Below the pieces are notes generated by a model. The model did no database searches, had not been told where the DNA came from, and worked only from the letters and a program-made list of their open reading frames with translations. Positions 7,881 through 14,702 of a DNA stretch of 23,096 bases are shown here, one piece after another. Source of the DNA: a virus; the IMG/VR virus record IMGVR_UViG_3300027797_000150, positions 1 through 23,096 of that record. One strand, written 5' to 3'. The position numbers were made by a program, and so were the translations under genes. The first letter of the stretch is position 1; each line of letters opens with the position of its first letter.

Positions 7881-8479
7881 TAGTTTGCTTCCGTCCGTGA
7901 AAGCACAGAAAGATCAACCGTAAGTTCGTTGGGATTCTCAACAGTTGGAACATACCTTGGCTTACGAGTAATTGCCTCATTTAGGTTCAAGGTGTATCCA
8001 AGAAAGGCTCCACAGATTGCTCTATCGCCCTTTACATAGGTGATATCCGAGAACTCTTCCCTCAGTGTTGTCTCGTCAAGAAGGAGATCGTGATCTTCAT
8101 CATCCAAAGAAATAAGTGATGCCCTATCAAGAAGGGCCGCTCTAATAACCGTAGTCAGTCTGTCCCGTGATTCTGTTGCAAGTTCAGCATGATCCTGCCT
8201 GACCCAGATGTAAGTCCTCATATTGTACGACACTCTGTACACAGGGTTCAGACCATCCACATAGTCAATCCTGGTCATTGACGGGGTTGAAAGACTCACC
8301 GTTATCACCATCGGCCAATGATCCAAAGACGGAGGCTCGTAGGAAAGGTACTTCTCGGGAACAGGAAGCCTGTCCGAATCAAGATTCCAAAGGTTTCTAT
8401 ACCCAACAATCCTGTCAGGCAAATCACCCTCAAGATAAGAAGAGACATATTCCTTCGCTGTCCAAGGTCCAGACATCAT
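7880..8479 (-). CDS. Tail terminator / neck-like protein (199 aa)
   Basis: Position between a Mu gpG-like tail completion protein and the sheath points to a neck or tail terminator protein, which caps the tube and joins it to the head connector. The sequence has a helical start (WTAKEYVSSYLEGDLPDRIV), a central beta region (WPMVITVSLSTP, YRVSYNMRTYIWVR) and a helix (TTVIRAALLDRA), then a second beta part. This alternation of strands around a single helix fits terminator-type proteins, but I did not identify a diagnostic motif. The ATG at 8479 gives an ATGA overlap with the upstream stop. Confidence 0.65.
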   Translation of the reverse strand: MMSGPWTAKEYVSSYLEGDLPDRIVGYRNLWNLDSDRLPVPEKYLSYEPPSLDHWPMVITVSLSTPSMTRIDYVDGLNPVYRVSYNMRTYIWVRQDHAELATESRDRLTTVIRAALLDRASLISLDDEDHDLLLDETTLREEFSDITYVKGDRAICGAFLGYTLNLNEAITRKPRYVPTVENPNELTVDLSVLSRTEAN

Positions 8480-8958
8480 GGCAGAAGCGCCTTCAAGTCG
8501 TTGGCGTAGGAATCAGGGACGATGTGTGCCCTAATCCTGCGAGCCATGAGATCAGCAAAGCCAGGCGGTTCAAATACGATTTCGCGTTTAGGAAGATTGC
8601 CTTTGCGACTGCCGTACTGATGGAACGAGGCGATTTCGCTCTCAATGGTGAGTGTCGCATCTCTTGCGCCAACATCACCCCTGCCCATAAGGACAGCAGT
8701 TCTGAGTGTTCCGTTATTAACAAGGATTGGGGCGAAAGGTGGTATCCCATTCTCTGCTCGCCATGCCGAGGTGGCCGGCGCAAGTGGTGCCCAGCCTCCG
8801 ACCATTGACCCAGAAGAGTCAAAGTTATTACCGAAAGCAGTACGAAGAAAGGCAATACCTTCCATGAGTGGTTCACGGTACGAACCCATGTTCCGCCTCA
8901 TTGCGGCTAGTTCGCTGGTGTCCACATCAACGTTGACCTTGATGGTCGTTGAACTCAT
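8476..8958 (-). CDS. Tail completion / virion morphogenesis protein, Mu gpG / HK97 gp10-like (160 aa)
   Basis: The C-terminal half holds the pattern FHQYGSRKGNLPKREIVFEPPG, close to the His-Gln-x-Gly ... Pro-x-Arg motif of phage virion morphogenesis proteins (Mu gpG type). These complete the tail or neck so that head and tail can join. Upstream, NNFDSSGSMVGGWAPLAP matches the family's 'GW.pl' region, followed by LVNNGTLRTAV. The N-terminus begins with a beta strand (TIKVNVDVDTSEL) and a short helix. The gene overlaps both neighbours by four bases (ATGA), so it belongs to a tightly coupled neck cluster. Confidence 0.8.
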   Translation of the reverse strand: MSSTTIKVNVDVDTSELAAMRRNMGSYREPLMEGIAFLRTAFGNNFDSSGSMVGGWAPLAPATSAWRAENGIPPFAPILVNNGTLRTAVLMGRGDVGARDATLTIESEIASFHQYGSRKGNLPKREIVFEPPGFADLMARRIRAHIVPDSYANDLKALLP

Positions 8959-9581
8959 ATTTGCTTGCGCCTCAACGGATCAAGATTGCGTTTCTCCGCC
9001 TCGGTCAAACCAACCTCGGCGATTGTTGCTGCTCTGTTCTGGAAGTCTTTGAGACCGACGACATCGTCTGTCATGTTCTGCATCTCTCGAGCGGCCATAC
9101 GCAGAATTACCTGCTTTACATGGGCATTTGGTGCCATTCCTGCGTTGTAGGTGATGACAATCTTGTCCCCAGACCAGACGGAATAGATGTCAAGACCCCA
9201 TTTCCTTACGAGGTAATGGTCATTGGGTTGCAACTCCAACGGAGGGGTTCCTTCTGCACCATTGAAGGCATACACAAAGACGCTTTCAACATCAACAATG
9301 GGAGCATTTGGAAGATGCAACTGAAACGGTGGTCGTAGAACAGGAACGATTGAGTTGGCTGTATCTAGGGTTCTGTCGTAGAAATATGACTCCGTGTTCA
9401 CCCAAAGGTTGTCCTCAGGGATTACATACGTGTAGACAAACTCGTTGACCTCTACGGGTCGGCTAAGGAAAGTCTCAACCTCGGCCTGTGCGCCAGCAAG
9501 CACGAGTTCGGCAGCGTCTTGCTGTCGGTTCGTGAGCGAACGATCCATATAGGCCGTAAGTTCCCGTACGGAGACGATCAT
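8955..9581 (-). CDS. Head-tail connector protein, HK97 gp6-like (208 aa)
   Basis: This is probably the adaptor that binds below the portal and forms the first ring of the neck. The N-terminal part is helical (VSVRELTAYMDRSLTNRQQD, VLAGAQAEVETFLSRPVEV) and matches the usual pattern of gp6-like adaptors, in which such a helix pair ends in a 'fl.RpVe' motif. A beta-rich insertion follows (about residues 48-150). A C-terminal helix (HVKQVILRMAAREMQNM) comes next, then a flexible charged end. An AAGG ribosome site precedes the ATG at 9581. It is the most upstream clear structural gene of the leftward tail module, although the portal itself lies 11 kb away on the other strand. Confidence 0.75.
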   Translation of the reverse strand: MIVSVRELTAYMDRSLTNRQQDAAELVLAGAQAEVETFLSRPVEVNEFVYTYVIPEDNLWVNTESYFYDRTLDTANSIVPVLRPPFQLHLPNAPIVDVESVFVYAFNGAEGTPPLELQPNDHYLVRKWGLDIYSVWSGDKIVITYNAGMAPNAHVKQVILRMAAREMQNMTDDVVGLKDFQNRAATIAEVGLTEAEKRNLDPLRRKQI

Positions 9582-9591
9582 CTACGACCTT

Positions 9592-9948
9592 CTACTTCTT
9601 CTTGTTGCTACGAAGCTTTGCTGCTGCTCCACGCAAGATACGCGAAAGTGCGCCACCACGACCTTGTTGAGCCTTTGGGGTGCGCGGTGCGCTTGTGTTC
9701 TTTGGTACCCGTGGTGCTTGAGGTCCTCTTGGAGTCCTTGTGGTTCCTGGGGCTGGAGGCACATTCGGCCCTGTAGCAGGAGGACCTGTTGGTGGTGGGA
9801 AAGCTGGAGATGGTGCGTTTGGTGTCACAAGACTGTCCAAGTAATCCGTGCCATAGCCAACGGGGTTTCCGTCTCCGTCATAGACAACGCCAGGACCGTA
9901 AATAATCGGTGCCCTCTCGGTGTCTGTTCCTCGTCTTCCTGGTGGCAT
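9592..9948 (-). CDS. Pro-rich protein with basic C-terminus (118 aa), unknown
   Basis: I do not recognise this protein. Residues 1-40 are moderately polar (YGPGVVYDGDGNPVGYGTDY). About 45-95 are very rich in Pro, Ala, Thr and Gly. The last 25 residues are strongly basic (RGGALSRILRGAAAKLRSNK then KK), as in proteins that touch DNA or membranes. The start is placed at ATG 9948 because AAGGAG stands exactly six bases before it; a TTG two codons upstream overlaps that site and is unlikely. It is the first gene of the leftward connector and tail block, after a 69-nt gap that probably holds a promoter. It is likely disordered and might be a minor virion protein. Confidence 0.75.
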   Translation of the reverse strand: MPPGRRGTDTERAPIIYGPGVVYDGDGNPVGYGTDYLDSLVTPNAPSPAFPPPTGPPATGPNVPPAPGTTRTPRGPQAPRVPKNTSAPRTPKAQQGRGGALSRILRGAAAKLRSNKKK

Positions 9949-10017
9949 ATCCAACTCCTTCGTAAGGGCTCTAGTGCCTACAACCGTACCATTGTGCAGG
10001 AGTTGGTGACGAGAAGG

Positions 10018-10572
10018 TCAGTTGTCTCTGTTGACTGGCCTCTCGAAACGCATCTCGCCGGCAATCGCTGATCCAGGCTTCGGAGCCTCTACTGGTATCC
10101 AGCCACGTGAGTAGGTGTGTTCCTTCAGGGACTTCTGCTTCACATAGGAGCCGTCAGCGAGGATTTCAAACTCTTCCCTCGTCATGACGAGAAGACTCTT
10201 CAAAGTTTGATCATCGTATTTGCGCGATGCTCTGATTGTCTTGAGAAGGTTGGATGTCTTCTTAGCAACAGACATTCCTTTGGATCTATTCAGCCTGATG
10301 TGCATCATCATTGCGTCAACCTCATCGCAGGAAACCCAAACGACAGGAACTTCACTGCCGAATCTTGCCTGTACGCCTTTGTTGTCTTTGGCGATAACCC
10401 AACGCAGGTTCCCATCAATGATGGTTCTATCTTCGGCCCTGACGATGATTGGCTGTAGCCATCCCCAGTCGGTCATTGACTGAATCAGCGACCTCTCATC
10501 GGGACGCAATAAATGGCTAGTAGACCATGGTGCTGGTCGTAGCGAATCAATTTCTACGGTTTCTATGTTCAC
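10018..10572 (-). CDS. ParB-like N-terminal-domain protein, second copy (184 aa)
   Basis: The first 90 residues match a ParB/sulfiredoxin-fold domain. There is IETVEIDSLRPAPW, then SMTDWGWLQPIIV, then IIDGNLRWVIAKD, which supplies the family's G-x-x-R box (Gly54 to Arg57), followed by VPVVWVSCDEVDAMMMHIRLN. The C-terminal half is charged and helical (GMSVAKKTSNLLKTIRASRK). Known members act as CTPases, nucleases or kinases, so the reaction here is not determined. I chose GTG 10572 because it overlaps the stop of the PP-loop gene as GTGA, like other joins in this operon; ATG 10593 or 10599 are alternatives with a GGGGA upstream. It closes an operon that opens with another ParB-like protein. 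Confidence 0.8.
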   Translation of the reverse strand: MNIETVEIDSLRPAPWSTSHLLRPDERSLIQSMTDWGWLQPIIVRAEDRTIIDGNLRWVIAKDNKGVQARFGSEVPVVWVSCDEVDAMMMHIRLNRSKGMSVAKKTSNLLKTIRASRKYDDQTLKSLLVMTREEFEILADGSYVKQKSLKEHTYSRGWIPVEAPKPGSAIAGEMRFERPVNRDN

Positions 10573-11366
10573 GAATCCTCGTCCATGAAGCATCCACATG
10601 TTCCCCAATCGTCTTTGTCAAACATCTGTGGTGCATCCTCTATCTGTGTACGGAAAGCCTTCAATGTCAATGGGAAGGTTTCCTTGTTTACGGTCTTCTT
10701 GAGAATCGCAACGTTCTTTCCAAGCATTACTCGCGTCTTCTCTTCTTCTGCTTCCCATTCCAAGTATCTCGGTTTATTCCATTCAAGCAATAGTTTCCAA
10801 GAAGCCTGTCCTCCGCGAACACAGGCCCCGCCACAGTTTGCATGACTGAAGCCTGCAGCGTAAAGACGTGGTGGTTCTATTCCCATACTTCGGAACTTCT
10901 CCAGAAGTGCGTACTTCTCTATGTATGGCGCATCCATCATTGGTGCTTCTATCTTCCATGGAAGCCACAATGGTTCAGCCTTCTCGAAACGATGTGGTTC
11001 TGTCCAGTCAAATCCAAGGTAGATGATTGATGACTCTGGTGGACAGTTGTGTTTAATCCACTTATTGAGAGCTTCTCTCTTGAGGATTCTTGAACAGACA
11101 GCAAACCTGTTGTTTGGCACAACACGCTGATCACGCCCAACCTGCATCGGATTTCTGCCGTCTCTAATTATGATCCACTCCCACCGTGGGGAAAGTGCTT
11201 TGACCACCTGTTCGGCGAAACGCCAGTTATCTTCGTCCTCCACCATTGTGTCGGCAGTCAGCAGGACAAGCCTGTCCTCTGGTTGTGCTTGCTCTTGTAC
11301 ACGGAAAGCCACTTCGGCACTCCCTGCTCCTGTGGAGAACTGTACGCATCTAACTATTCCTGTCAT
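10569..11366 (-). CDS. PP-loop / PAPS-reductase-like protein with variant ATP motif (265 aa)
   Basis: The fold order is that of adenine-nucleotide alpha-hydrolases. The N-terminus reads VRCVQFSTGAGSAEVAFR, where the loop is STGAGS (residues 11-16) in place of the usual SGGKDS. Next come LVLLTADTMVEDED, a CSRILKRE box (Cys91) and LGFDWTEPHR. Cysteines near the C-terminus are Cys178 and Cys182 (NCGGACVRGG) and Cys257 and Cys259 (GTCGCF), which could bind a metal or cluster. As I recall, phage proteins of this subfamily share the S-x-GAGS loop and these cysteines, so the variation may be a family trait rather than decay. The ATG at 11366 is chosen because AGAAGGG precedes it. It lies 5 nt after the canonical PP-loop gene. 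Confidence 0.82.
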   Translation of the reverse strand: MTGIVRCVQFSTGAGSAEVAFRVQEQAQPEDRLVLLTADTMVEDEDNWRFAEQVVKALSPRWEWIIIRDGRNPMQVGRDQRVVPNNRFAVCSRILKREALNKWIKHNCPPESSIIYLGFDWTEPHRFEKAEPLWLPWKIEAPMMDAPYIEKYALLEKFRSMGIEPPRLYAAGFSHANCGGACVRGGQASWKLLLEWNKPRYLEWEAEEEKTRVMLGKNVAILKKTVNKETFPLTLKAFRTQIEDAPQMFDKDDWGTCGCFMDEDS

Positions 11367-11370
11367 TTCT

Positions 11371-12516
11371 CTACCCTTCTGTAAGTCCTTGATTGTATGT
11401 CTGTTCGGCGGCTGCCCGCTTCTTCCAGTCCTTAGTCTTTGGCCCAACTGGTCGAGCAGAAGTGTTATGAAACTCATTCATAATTAGATTTCTGATTAGC
11501 CACGACAACGGGTATGAGACCGGGTCAAGAATGTGCTTCTTTCTGTAGTCAGCAACAAAGGCTAACGCAACAGTCCTAATCCCCGGAGTGAGCATGTTCT
11601 CGTTAATGCAACGCTTAACACCATCCCAACCCTGATCTGCGTAGTCGTCAATGTACGCATCAACATCAAACTCAGGCCACAACCTGTGCTGAGCATCAAC
11701 CTGGGGAAAGCAGTCATAGAGAGTGTCAAACCATGCAGGTTCTGCTGCCGTATAGTCGCGCAACCTTCTGATACTTACTGAGTGGAGCGGGATACCGACG
11801 CGTTGTACTCCACCAACCATTGCGGCAAGGTCGTAGTACTCACACCATTCGGCACCGTGTTCTTCGCTGATGAACTTCAACACGTCAGCCGATATCCAAT
11901 CGTAGATAGGTTTCGCAAACATCAACGGGATTGACTTCTCAAGTTTGTATGGACGAGTGATGTAGTTCTCGTTGAGCTTGTTTACAACAGATCTAAATCT
12001 CACCATTGACTCGTTCGCACGAACACCAGTAATGAAAGCCGTACGACCCTTCTTGCCTTGCATTGTGTAATAGTCAATTGCTTCAGGGATTGCTTGATAG
12101 TTGCTTAGACCGAAATGTCCTGCATGGATAGCCCATGGCGGCATCTCCCTAACAAGCCTTCCTTGCTGTTGGCGCATACCAGACCAAAGCAATACATATT
12201 CTCGCTTACCTAGAACCCAGCATTCTTGCCCAACCGGAAGGCAGTACCACTCCATATCAACCCAGTCGTAGCTACGAACTTTGTTGATGAAATCAATAAC
12301 TACTGGACTGACCATCTCTTCATCTCTGAAGATGACTTTGACGGGGCCAAGACCACGCGCCTCGTGAATCTCCTTAGCGAGATACAAAGCAGCAGTTGAG
12401 TCTTTGCCACCAGAGAACTGAACACAAACCGTGTCGAAGGTGTCGTAGATGTGTTTCATCCTCTCGCGCGCCGCGTCAACACATGACATATCAAGAAACA
12501 TTCTTTGCCTAGCCAT
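11371..12516 (-). CDS. PAPS-reductase-family PP-loop ATPase with DUF3440-like C-terminus, IbrA-like (381 aa)
   Basis: The intact PP-loop VCVQFSGGKDSTAAL (SGGKDS at residues 35-40) shows an ATP pyrophosphatase that adenylates a substrate, as in PAPS reductase and its relatives. Downstream are VKVIFRDEEMVSP, a FITGVRANES box, and AKPIYDWISADVLKFI, which matches the 'PIydWt..Dvw' segment of IbrA-like proteins. The rest (RRLRDYTAAEPAWFDTLYD, then a long helical region) is typical of the DUF3440 extension. In enterobacteria IbrA is paired with IbrB, a ParB-like protein, and ParB-like genes are present in this operon too. The ATG at 12516 has GAGGTAAG upstream and overlaps the preceding small gene. 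The true substrate of phage members is unknown. Confidence 0.88.
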   Translation of the reverse strand: MARQRMFLDMSCVDAARERMKHIYDTFDTVCVQFSGGKDSTAALYLAKEIHEARGLGPVKVIFRDEEMVSPVVIDFINKVRSYDWVDMEWYCLPVGQECWVLGKREYVLLWSGMRQQQGRLVREMPPWAIHAGHFGLSNYQAIPEAIDYYTMQGKKGRTAFITGVRANESMVRFRSVVNKLNENYITRPYKLEKSIPLMFAKPIYDWISADVLKFISEEHGAEWCEYYDLAAMVGGVQRVGIPLHSVSIRRLRDYTAAEPAWFDTLYDCFPQVDAQHRLWPEFDVDAYIDDYADQGWDGVKRCINENMLTPGIRTVALAFVADYRKKHILDPVSYPLSWLIRNLIMNEFHNTSARPVGPKTKDWKKRAAAEQTYNQGLTEG

Positions 12517-12700
12517 CAGTACTTACCTCTTCATCTGCCTGTTCCCATGTCATGCCGTATAGGACTTCAGGATTTCTATGACAAATACCGCATCTACCTA
12601 TTGCGTGATAACCGTGGGTCTTCCAAAGCCGACAACACCTCGCTACCGTTTCTGGACCCCATTCATTGCGAAGACGCATTCGTCCTTCACTGCTCGTCAT
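12509..12700 (-). CDS. Small Cys/His protein (63 aa), possible zinc-binding
   Basis: The frame has Cys22-Cys23, His29, His32 and a C-x2-C-H cluster (Cys37, Cys40, His41) in ARCCRLWKTHGYHAIGRCGI and the residues after it, which could hold one zinc ion. It ends in an acidic tail and overlaps the start of the PP-loop ATPase by eight bases. Two starts are possible: ATG 12700, which overlaps the upstream stop by 14 nt but has no clear ribosome site, and ATG 12682, five nt after that stop with AAGGA very close. I do not recognise a family. The placement inside the ParB/PP-loop operon and the metal-type residues make a real gene likely. Confidence 0.6.
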   Translation of the reverse strand: MTSSEGRMRLRNEWGPETVARCCRLWKTHGYHAIGRCGICHRNPEVLYGMTWEQADEEVSTDG

Positions 12701-12932
12701 GTGGCAGTTCTTTGGTTTCTTTGTTCTGAATCCATCCGCTGTAGGAGATCTTGGTTGGAAGGTTTGACGATACCGATGTTGGTACAAACGAATACGATGC
12801 ACCAGTTGGGTTGTCGTACTTCTCAACCATCTTCACCGAACCGTCAAGATTGAACTCAACCCTCTTTACTTTCGGGCAAGCAGTGACGGGGTGTTCCCCA
12901 CCAAGGCAGTACTGGCATTTCTTGTCTTCCAT
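12687..12932 (-). CDS. Zinc-knuckle (CCHC) protein (81 aa)
   Basis: The N-terminus carries CQYCLGGEHPVTAC, which is exactly the C-x2-C-x4-H-x4-C zinc knuckle (Cys6, Cys9, His14, Cys19) known from nucleic-acid-binding proteins. A beta-type stretch follows (KRVEFNLDGSVKMVEKYD), then a Ser/Pro-containing tail. The ATG at 12932 is chosen over a GTG four codons earlier because GAGG stands six bases before it. It starts two bases beyond the stop of the ParB-like gene (TGAGATG), so the two are translationally linked. It may present single-stranded DNA or RNA to the neighbouring enzymes; this is inferred from the motif and location only. Confidence 0.72.
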   Translation of the reverse strand: MEDKKCQYCLGGEHPVTACPKVKRVEFNLDGSVKMVEKYDNPTGASYSFVPTSVSSNLPTKISYSGWIQNKETKELPHDEQ

Positions 12933-12933
12933 C

Positions 12934-13710
12934 TCAAACCTCACTATGTGCGTCTATGAATGATGTGATCTTCTGTGCGATTGTGTCACCGTCGTAACCT
13001 GGGTTGGCTCTCAACCATTTCAAGAAATCCCACCAGCGAGACATCTGCTCATGATCATCAAACACGACATTGTAGGAGAACACTGCTTGTTTCGACCCAG
13101 AGTTTCCAGTTGTTCCAGACCCTCCAGCAACAGCTAGTTTCTGATCCATTCCTGCTGGGGCAACGTATCTGTCGCTTCCATCTTCTTGGCGAACCGTATC
13201 CATTACTGGTGCTGGGTCCATTAGTACTGGCGGAATATAGGCACCTGCAGCACCGTTTGCGTTGATTGACGAGTACGACTCGTCTACTTCAGTACCGATG
13301 GCGGCCACTTCGTATTCGTCCCAACCGACTGCATCAAACAATTCAGGGAAGTCATACACGACATCGTTGAGAGCGGCATTCAATAGTTCTGGGTCGGTCT
13401 TTCCAAGATCTGCAACTCTGTTGTCAACCAAGGCAAACGCAAGGGCTTCAGATGTTTCCCCTTCCATCTTCACAGCAGCAACATGAGACCATCCAAGTTT
13501 CTTTACAGCCTGGAGTTGATGGTTTCCTGCCACGACGACATACCTGCCATCCTCTTGTTCTTTGATAACAATCGGCTTTAGTTGTCCGAACTGTGAATAC
13601 GAAGCCATGATGGCATCAACGTTTCCAATGCGAGGGTTACCAGGGAGTGGATCAAGTAATGACACATCTACTGCTAAGTCAATTAAGTTCTGGTTGATAT
13701 TGTGATTCAT
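12934..13710 (-). CDS. ParB-like nuclease/NTPase-fold protein, first copy (258 aa)
   Basis: About residues 8-105 form a clear ParB N-terminal-type domain. It has LLDPLPGNPRIGNVDAIMAS, FGQLKPIVIKEQEDGRYVVV, and the box VAGNHQLQAVKKLG, in which the usual Gly-x-x-Arg ends in Gln65 rather than Arg. LAFALVDNRVADLG follows. A Gly/Pro/Ser linker leads to a C-terminal module (FSYNVVFDDHEQMSRWWDFL, then KWLRANPGY) that I have seen after ParB domains and in some phage methyltransferases. The ribosome site AAGGAG is seven bases before ATG 13710. It heads the ParB/Zn/PP-loop set. Similarity to IbrB is suggested by pairing with an IbrA-like gene, but the C-terminal module differs. Confidence 0.86.
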   Translation of the reverse strand: MNHNINQNLIDLAVDVSLLDPLPGNPRIGNVDAIMASYSQFGQLKPIVIKEQEDGRYVVVAGNHQLQAVKKLGWSHVAAVKMEGETSEALAFALVDNRVADLGKTDPELLNAALNDVVYDFPELFDAVGWDEYEVAAIGTEVDESYSSINANGAAGAYIPPVLMDPAPVMDTVRQEDGSDRYVAPAGMDQKLAVAGGSGTTGNSGSKQAVFSYNVVFDDHEQMSRWWDFLKWLRANPGYDGDTIAQKITSFIDAHSEV

Positions 13711-13729
13711 CTATCTCCTTAGGTGGATG

Positions 13730-14080
13730 TCAGTTGCTCGTCTGAGCTCTAACGTTTGCGTTAATTGTGCGAAGAGCATCAATGGAAGAACGAACTGATC
13801 CAAGTTTCTCTCTCTTTGACTTGATGAGCGCATCGGCAATCTTCCACTCCATGTGGGTGTCGGCAATCTGATAGTCGGCCCATGCTTCACGTTCCTTGAT
13901 TGAACCGTTAGCGGCAAGATACGCCTTTGCCCATTCCGTCTTGAAACGAACTTCTTTCTTTGCAGAGTCAATAGCGAGAGTCTCAAAGACTTCCGTCTCG
14001 CTTTCTAGATCTTCTAGAAGACGCAGGATTTCCTCTTCCACCTCTACTTGGCTGATGGGCGCGTTCCTTGAGTTCTTCAT
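13730..14080 (-). CDS. Small helical phage protein (116 aa), probably recombination-associated
   Basis: Almost the whole protein is predicted helical and charged: VEEEILRLLEDLESETEVFE, then KEVRFKTEWAKAYLAANGSI, then a long helix ending SSIDALRTINANVRAQ. This layout, with the phrase 'aya.gsikEReawad' and the closing 'alRt.na.vr', recalls a conserved family of small phage proteins that often sits near annealing proteins and nucleases. Its biochemical role is not known to me. ATG 14080 is preferred over an upstream in-frame start because GAGG stands five bases before it, and the upstream start would overlap the RuvC-like gene. It follows that gene at 13 nt and precedes the ParB-like gene at 19 nt. 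Confidence 0.75.
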   Translation of the reverse strand: MKNSRNAPISQVEVEEEILRLLEDLESETEVFETLAIDSAKKEVRFKTEWAKAYLAANGSIKEREAWADYQIADTHMEWKIADALIKSKREKLGSVRSSIDALRTINANVRAQTSN

Positions 14081-14093
14081 ATCTACCTCAGTG

Positions 14094-14612
14094 CTATACG
14101 GACGGAAATCCCGACCAGTCAATCTTGTCTAGTGCAGCCATATTGGCTACTGGCCAATCATATTCACTTTCACCGAGGCGCGCTAGTCCCATTTGGCGTA
14201 ATACCCACGCATCACACATATCGTCGGCACCTTTACCGCTCCAGACAATCCCGGTTCTGGCTGAGATAGACGAGACGACTTCGTTCTTGGATGCGTTCCC
14301 TTTGCCTGTGGCGAACTTTGCTCGGCTCGTCGGAGGAACATCAATGTATGCAACCCCCGCTTCGTAAAGGGCGAGTCTCACCACACCACCCAACTCACCA
14401 AGTGCATGAGACTGACTGTTGCGAGAAGAGAACGAATAACCCTCAACTACAACAATCGGGTCGTCTTGTGCGGCCACAACAAGCATGATCCCATCACGGA
14501 TGTTTGCAAGACGTTCCATGCCTTTCGTCTTTGCTTGATAAGCGAACGAACCTTCCTTAGAGCAAACTCCTGTTGAGGAGAGGCTGAGGTCAAGTCCAAT
14601 AACGTTAGGCAT
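14094..14612 (-). CDS. RuvC-like Holliday junction resolvase (172 aa)
   Basis: This is an RNase H-fold nuclease. NVIGLDLSLSSTG provides the first catalytic Asp (Asp8), IVVVEGYSF the Glu (Glu57), and GADDMCDAWVL the C-terminal acidic pair (Asp131, Asp134). The three-strand start and the SQSHALGELGGVVRLALYEA helix fit phage RuvC-type resolvases, which cut four-way junctions and branched DNA before packaging. The length agrees with the family. It is the first gene of its operon and diverges from the plus-strand island. The ribosome site before the ATG is weak (GGTAG), so a promoter close by with a short leader is possible. Confidence 0.88.
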   Translation of the reverse strand: MPNVIGLDLSLSSTGVCSKEGSFAYQAKTKGMERLANIRDGIMLVVAAQDDPIVVVEGYSFSSRNSQSHALGELGGVVRLALYEAGVAYIDVPPTSRAKFATGKGNASKNEVVSSISARTGIVWSGKGADDMCDAWVLRQMGLARLGESEYDWPVANMAALDKIDWSGFPSV

Positions 14613-14702
14613 GTCACGATACTACCAACCGTTGTCTACGGGTTGTCGAGAAATCTGAATGGTATTGTGCTTTCGTACCCCCCCCACGAAAGGACATTAA
14701 AT
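14613..14702. promoter_or_regulatory. Divergent intergenic region between resolvase operon and plus-strand island
   Basis: These 90 bp separate two gene groups transcribed away from each other, so promoters for both directions should lie here or overlap gene starts. On the minus strand TCGACA followed after 19 bases by TAGTAT is a weak -35/-10-like pair. I see no strong sigma70 match on the plus strand. The region also holds an 8-base C run and a hairpin, listed separately. Confidence 0.5.
14670..14692 (+). promoter_or_regulatory. Leader hairpin with C8 loop overlapping a ribosome binding site
   Basis: CTTTCGT (14670-14676) and ACGAAAG (14686-14692) form a perfect 7-bp stem around the 9-nt loop ACCCCCCCC. 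The 3' arm contains most of the GAAAGGA ribosome site of the gene starting at 14703. Folding would hide that site, so the hairpin may control translation of the plus-strand island. Confidence 0.5.

Noticed and set aside
8278-8808. 176-residue plus-strand frame over the neck genes
   Set aside because: It lies antisense to two well-supported coupled genes, crosses their junction, and its composition (many Cys, Arg, Ser) is that of a shadow frame; no ribosome site.
11367-11477. 37-residue N-terminal extension of the second PP-loop protein
   Set aside because: It overlaps the upstream PP-loop gene by more than 100 bases and ATG 11366 has its own AGAAGGG site; the fold begins just after that ATG.
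10018-13710. DNA phosphorothioation (Dnd) locus
   Set aside because: PP-loop proteins recall DndC, but no cysteine desulfurase, DndD-type ATPase or DndE-type protein is present in the window.
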